Origin: Pilaira anomala
Lineage: Eukaryota > Mucoromycota > Mucoromycetes > Mucorales > Mucoraceae
Reading direction: 5' to 3'
NCBI GenBank assembly: GCA_025716855.1
Contig: JAIXMQ010000069.1
Location: 1-64,000 of the forward strand
DNA length: 64,000 nucleotides
Shown: in pieces, positions 60,637 through 64,000 of the stretch
Position numbering within the stretch: position 1 is the stretch's first letter
How the letters are laid out: each line of letters opens with the position of its first letter
Position numbers and translations under genes: made by a program
The notes under the pieces: generated by a model
What the model saw: only the letters and a program-made list of their open reading frames with translations
Databases searched by the model: none
What the model was told of the DNA's origin: nothing

Positions 60637-60848
60637 AGGCTTTCTCCTTATACATTGTAAATTCAAATAAAAAGTTCTTTTTTTTTTTTTTTTTTTAAAT
60701 ATATACAAAGTGTAATATAGTAATCATTTTTATTAATAAAAAATTTATTCACTATATAGAAAAAAAAAAGGGGAGGTGGAAATTATAAAACAAAACATAC
60801 AAAAAGTACGTATTTTTAAAAAGGATATCAAAAACAAAAAGGGTTAAT

Positions 60849-62426
60849 TTAGTTCATGGATTGAACCAAGTTGTTGATAAAGTTCTCACGGTTACCAGTA
60901 TCACCACCTTCAATGAAATGAAGGAACTTACGCTCCTTCCACATATTGTTAGGGTTAGAGAGCTTGAAAGGCCAAAGGAAGTTAGAGGCTTGCTTGAAAT
61001 GAGGACCAACAGTAGCAATTTCATGGATAAGATCTTCAACACAGATGATGTTGTATTTACCAAGAGACTTTTCAATGACCGAGTTATCAGAGATAGGAAT
61101 ACGTTGCTTGTTCACCTTAGCATACCCACGCTTATAGATCAAACCACGGATGGTCTTCATGTTGGGGTAACCGTAGGTAACATAAGGTTGGATCAATTGA
61201 AGCATCTCGGTGGTAGCCTTGTTAAGACGAAGGAAGACACCGTTGTTAATTTGCAAGAGACGGAGCAATTGAAGTACCTTACGAGGCTTGGGGGCAATGT
61301 TGTTAATACCACGAATACGGACAACAAATACAAGCTTCTCTTGAGCGGGGACGTAGTAGTTGCCTTCTGACTTGGCTTGACGACGAAGACGAATTTCGTT
61401 AAGTGCAGCAGCCTTGTATTCAGCATCGTACTTGGCAGCACGCTTAAAGAGTTCACGACGTTTAGCAAGTTTAGCCTGTAAGAAAGAAAAAAAAGGTTAG
61501 AATATATTAAAATAAAAAAAAAAGTATCAAATATATATATATATAAAAAGCTTTTCAAAGAAAATGAAGTCAGACCCGAAAGATGGTTAACAATTAGGCA
61601 GCATCGAGTGCAATCTAGCCAAAAGGTGGGGATAATCCCAATTCATCATACATTTTCTTTTCGGGCTTATATATAGATAAAATAAAATAAAAAAAATTTT
61701 TACTTGCCTTACGAAGCTCGACCTTTTGAGCAGCAGACTTGGATGCAGCATCAGCATCAGTCTTTCTCTTCTTCAAGAGAGTCTCGGGAACGAGAATGTC
61801 ATTGACGGTAGGAACGTTACTAAAGAGAAAGAAAAAAGAAGAAAAAAACAACAATGTTAAAATTGTATTCAGGAGTCGAAACCAACAGAATATTTTTTCT
61901 TTTTTCAAAAGCGTAGAAAAAAAATGACATGAATGTATTTAATAAAAGTATGGTTTAACGCACACAATTCACAAATCCCTTTCTTTTTTTTAAAAAAAAG
62001 TAAGGTGGGCTTTTTTTTTTTGTCAGTAGTAAAATAAATTACCATTTGAACAAAAAAAAAAATAGAGTAACACGTACATTCAGAAAGAATTTTCAAATAA
62101 CAAGATGAAAATTCCTGATTGCAACACGTACATTATGTTTTTAAAAGTAAAAAAGTATTGAAAAATAAAAATAAAAACGCAAGTTTTTTTTTTAAAAAAT
62201 TTTTCAAGGAACTTCTTAAAACTTCAAATCCTTCATATTAAACTCCAGGATAGTGTCAGTATCCAGTAAAACAGAGTTGAAGTAAAAAACGTCCATAGAC
62301 ACAAGTGTCCTTTTTATCTTTGGATTAGAAAGTGTAAAAAGACATTGCAAGTGCATATGTTGGTAGTAGCTTTTGATAATTTTATATCGTTTTGATTCAA
62401 TATAAATTAACTTACTAGGCAACCAT
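60849..62426 (-). CDS. RPL7: 60S ribosomal protein L7 (uL30)
   Basis: Secure exons: 61819-61708 and 61475-60849, encoding 245 residues from [19 protein letters not shown] to the C-terminus [12 protein letters not shown]. Typical uL30 blocks: [70 protein letters not shown]. The intron 61707-61476 begins GCAAGT, not GT: only AAG|GCAAGT...ACAG|GCT keeps the frame, so this is a GC-AG intron. Exon 2 needs a short upstream exon ending in phase 2. One candidate is 62426-62416 (ATGGTTGCCTA before GTAAGT), which would give a 596-bp first intron; other short exons are possible, so the true start is uncertain. The protein is part of the large ribosomal subunit. Confidence 0.9.
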
Positions 62427-62984
62427 TATATGTATGTTATATAAAAAGTAAAAAAAAAAGAAAGATCTAATAAAATAAAATCCTTTTTTGCATTTAAATA
62501 CCAGGGTAAAAATAAATTATTCAAAAAAAAAAAAATTTTTTTTTTTTTAAGCAGTCATTTCCTGTGACATCTTCTTCTACAACAAAACTCCATCTGAGGA
62601 GGGTGTATCTTAGAATGAAATGTTGTCGATTGGGAAAGCAATCATTTGAATTTATACATTTGATTAAAATGATCATAATACGTTCTTTAGTTTTCACTGT
62701 CACCCTTTTTTTTTTTTTTACAATTTATCTATTATGTATCAGATGAAAAAAAAAAACTTAAATGTCTCTACTGCGGATGAATTTCCACCACTGTCTTCAT
62801 CAGAAGTATGAAGTTGATATCAATATTTCATGAAAACAGAGCACAAAGTGAGAAAGAAAACCTACTTTCTTATTCAATCGCATTAGGTAAAAGATACGCG
62901 TGCCATTTTAAATCCTAAACATCAAGTTACTTATTTTACAGTAAATCTGGATTCCCAAATTAATCACTCGCTTGATTGAAATAG
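61820..62984. other. RPL7 first intron/5' region and unresolved coding-like pieces
   Basis: Contains two copies of aatgtacgtgtt (minus sense, about 62085 and 62132) and short protein-like open pieces on both strands (for example minus 62216-62300, [17 protein letters not shown]; plus about 62764-62808, NVSTADEFPPLSSSE). None can be assembled into a gene with confidence. The right edge meets repeat copy E. Confidence 0.35.
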
Positions 62985-62986
62985 TC

Positions 62987-63027
<41 letters not shown>

Positions 63028-64000
63028 TATAGCGGGAAAAGGTATTTGACCAATCAAATCGTCTCAAACGGCTAAAAAAAATTACATTTTTTTAGAAAAA
63101 TCAGCCCCCCTTATGGATTTTTTCAAAAATTAGAAATGTAGATATATCTTTACATTAAATTTTTGTTAAACCTTGACCTTTTAATAATAATTTCAGAATT
63201 TTGCGCTCTTTCGAATGGTATAAAAATCAAAATAAATTAGTAATAAATATGAATGGTTATGCCGATAAAACGATTTACAGTTTTTCGTTAGGGCATGTAT
63301 ATTTTTCACATATAAACATATAAATATAAGCATATAGAAAGATGCACCTTCAAATTCTGTATTTTATATATATCATACTGTATAATAAATTAGTTAATAT
63401 TGAAGGACTTTACTTTGACATGAAAGATTTCTAGGGCCTAAAATTTAGGCTGTGTCGTTAATTTTTAGAGTGGTGACTAAATAAGCGCGCCTCATATACA
63501 CTATACACACCACATTACTATCTACACACACTACATATTTAAGCCCAGAAAACCTTTCTTGTCAAAGTAAAGTCCTTCAATATTAACTATTCTATTATAC
63601 AATACTATATCCAAAAAATTCTAAATTCAGATGGACAGATGATTGTATACAAAGATATATCTTTTTATATGTAAAAAATATACTTTCTCTAACAAAAACT
63701 GTTTTCCTTACATGCACTACAAATGGAGAGTGCATGTAGCATGGTCTACACACACCTCGTTTTTCGGTCCCAGAAATCAAAATTTTGACAAAAAATACCT
63801 TCTTGTCAAAGTAAAGACCCTCTAAATCAACTATTTCATTAAACAATATGACATACAAAAAGTGCAGAATTTGAAGGCGCATCTTTCCAAATAATTTGAT
63901 TTATATTTTTGAAAGCAGAAAATATACTTGCCCTAACAAAAACTGTAAACCGTTTTATCACAATAACCATTAATATTTGTAACTATTTTACTTTGATTTT
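62985..64000. mobile_element. nested-palindrome repeat element, copy E (cut by window end)
   Basis: Starts after a run of about 35 T with gcgggaaaagg and gaccaatcaaatcgtc. The left arm (63100-63460) carries the modules gcgctctttcgaatgg, gttagggcatgtatat and gatgcaccttcaaattctg, but jumps straight from the last to ggactttactttgacatgaaag, so the 95-codon frame is deleted from this arm. After the centre (63440-63540) the right arm carries the frame at 63595-63882 (minus) and continues beyond the window. Confidence 0.65.

Noticed and set aside
60861..61370. 169-codon plus-strand frame opposite RPL7
   Set aside because: Shadow of the highly expressed RPL7 exon on the minus strand, which matches uL30 throughout.

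Overview
The window looks like nuclear DNA of an early-diverging filamentous fungus, most likely Mucoromycota (Mucorales). This is an inference from three things: very AT-rich DNA full of homopolymer runs, short GT-AG introns (about 50-150 bp) in most genes, and the gene families present (multi-SANT Myb genes, F-box/LRR genes, cerevisin-like subtilase, Opi1, RBR ligases). No rRNA, tRNA or CRISPR array was recognised. Species cannot be named from the sequence.

Layout. 0-3.4 kb: two tandem small secreted prepropeptide genes in otherwise low-complexity DNA. 3.4-6.1 kb: a PX-domain AGC kinase (minus). 7.4-10.7 kb: an LRR-type protein and a GST, followed at 10.9-11.4 kb by a decayed copy of the same gene pair. 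12.1-13.5 kb: a subtilisin-like protease (minus). 15.7-22.5 kb: a gene-poor stretch built from copies of a nested-palindrome repeat that flank a GC-richer coding-like island. 24.4-29.3 kb: a DASS/SLC13 transporter and a PFK-2-type enzyme. 29.4-31.3 kb: a broken multi-SANT Myb gene (minus). 33.3-35.0 kb: alpha-tubulin (minus). 36.5-38.4 and 41.5-42.6 kb: further repeat copies around a bHLH factor gene (minus, 38.7-40.0 kb). 43-64 kb is the gene-dense part: neurochondrin family, RBX1, a DUF1640 mitochondrial protein, three tandem RBR E3 genes, a long coiled-coil protein, an F-box protein, a ZMAT5-like minor-spliceosome protein, an Opi1-type repressor, an inositol polyphosphate kinase, ribosomal protein L7, and a last repeat copy cut by the window end.

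How genes may work together (inference). Opi1 and the inositol polyphosphate kinase are adjacent on one strand, and Opi1 has an upstream match to the yeast inositol-response element; a class B bHLH gene lies about 18 kb away. RBX1 and the three RBR genes make a ubiquitin-ligase-rich block. Most other neighbours are housekeeping genes with no evident link.

Exon coordinates were worked out by hand from splice motifs, reading phase and family similarity. The most unusual content is the tandem prepropeptide pair, the nested palindromic repeat family with its enclosed island, the decayed two-gene duplication, and the RBR triplet.
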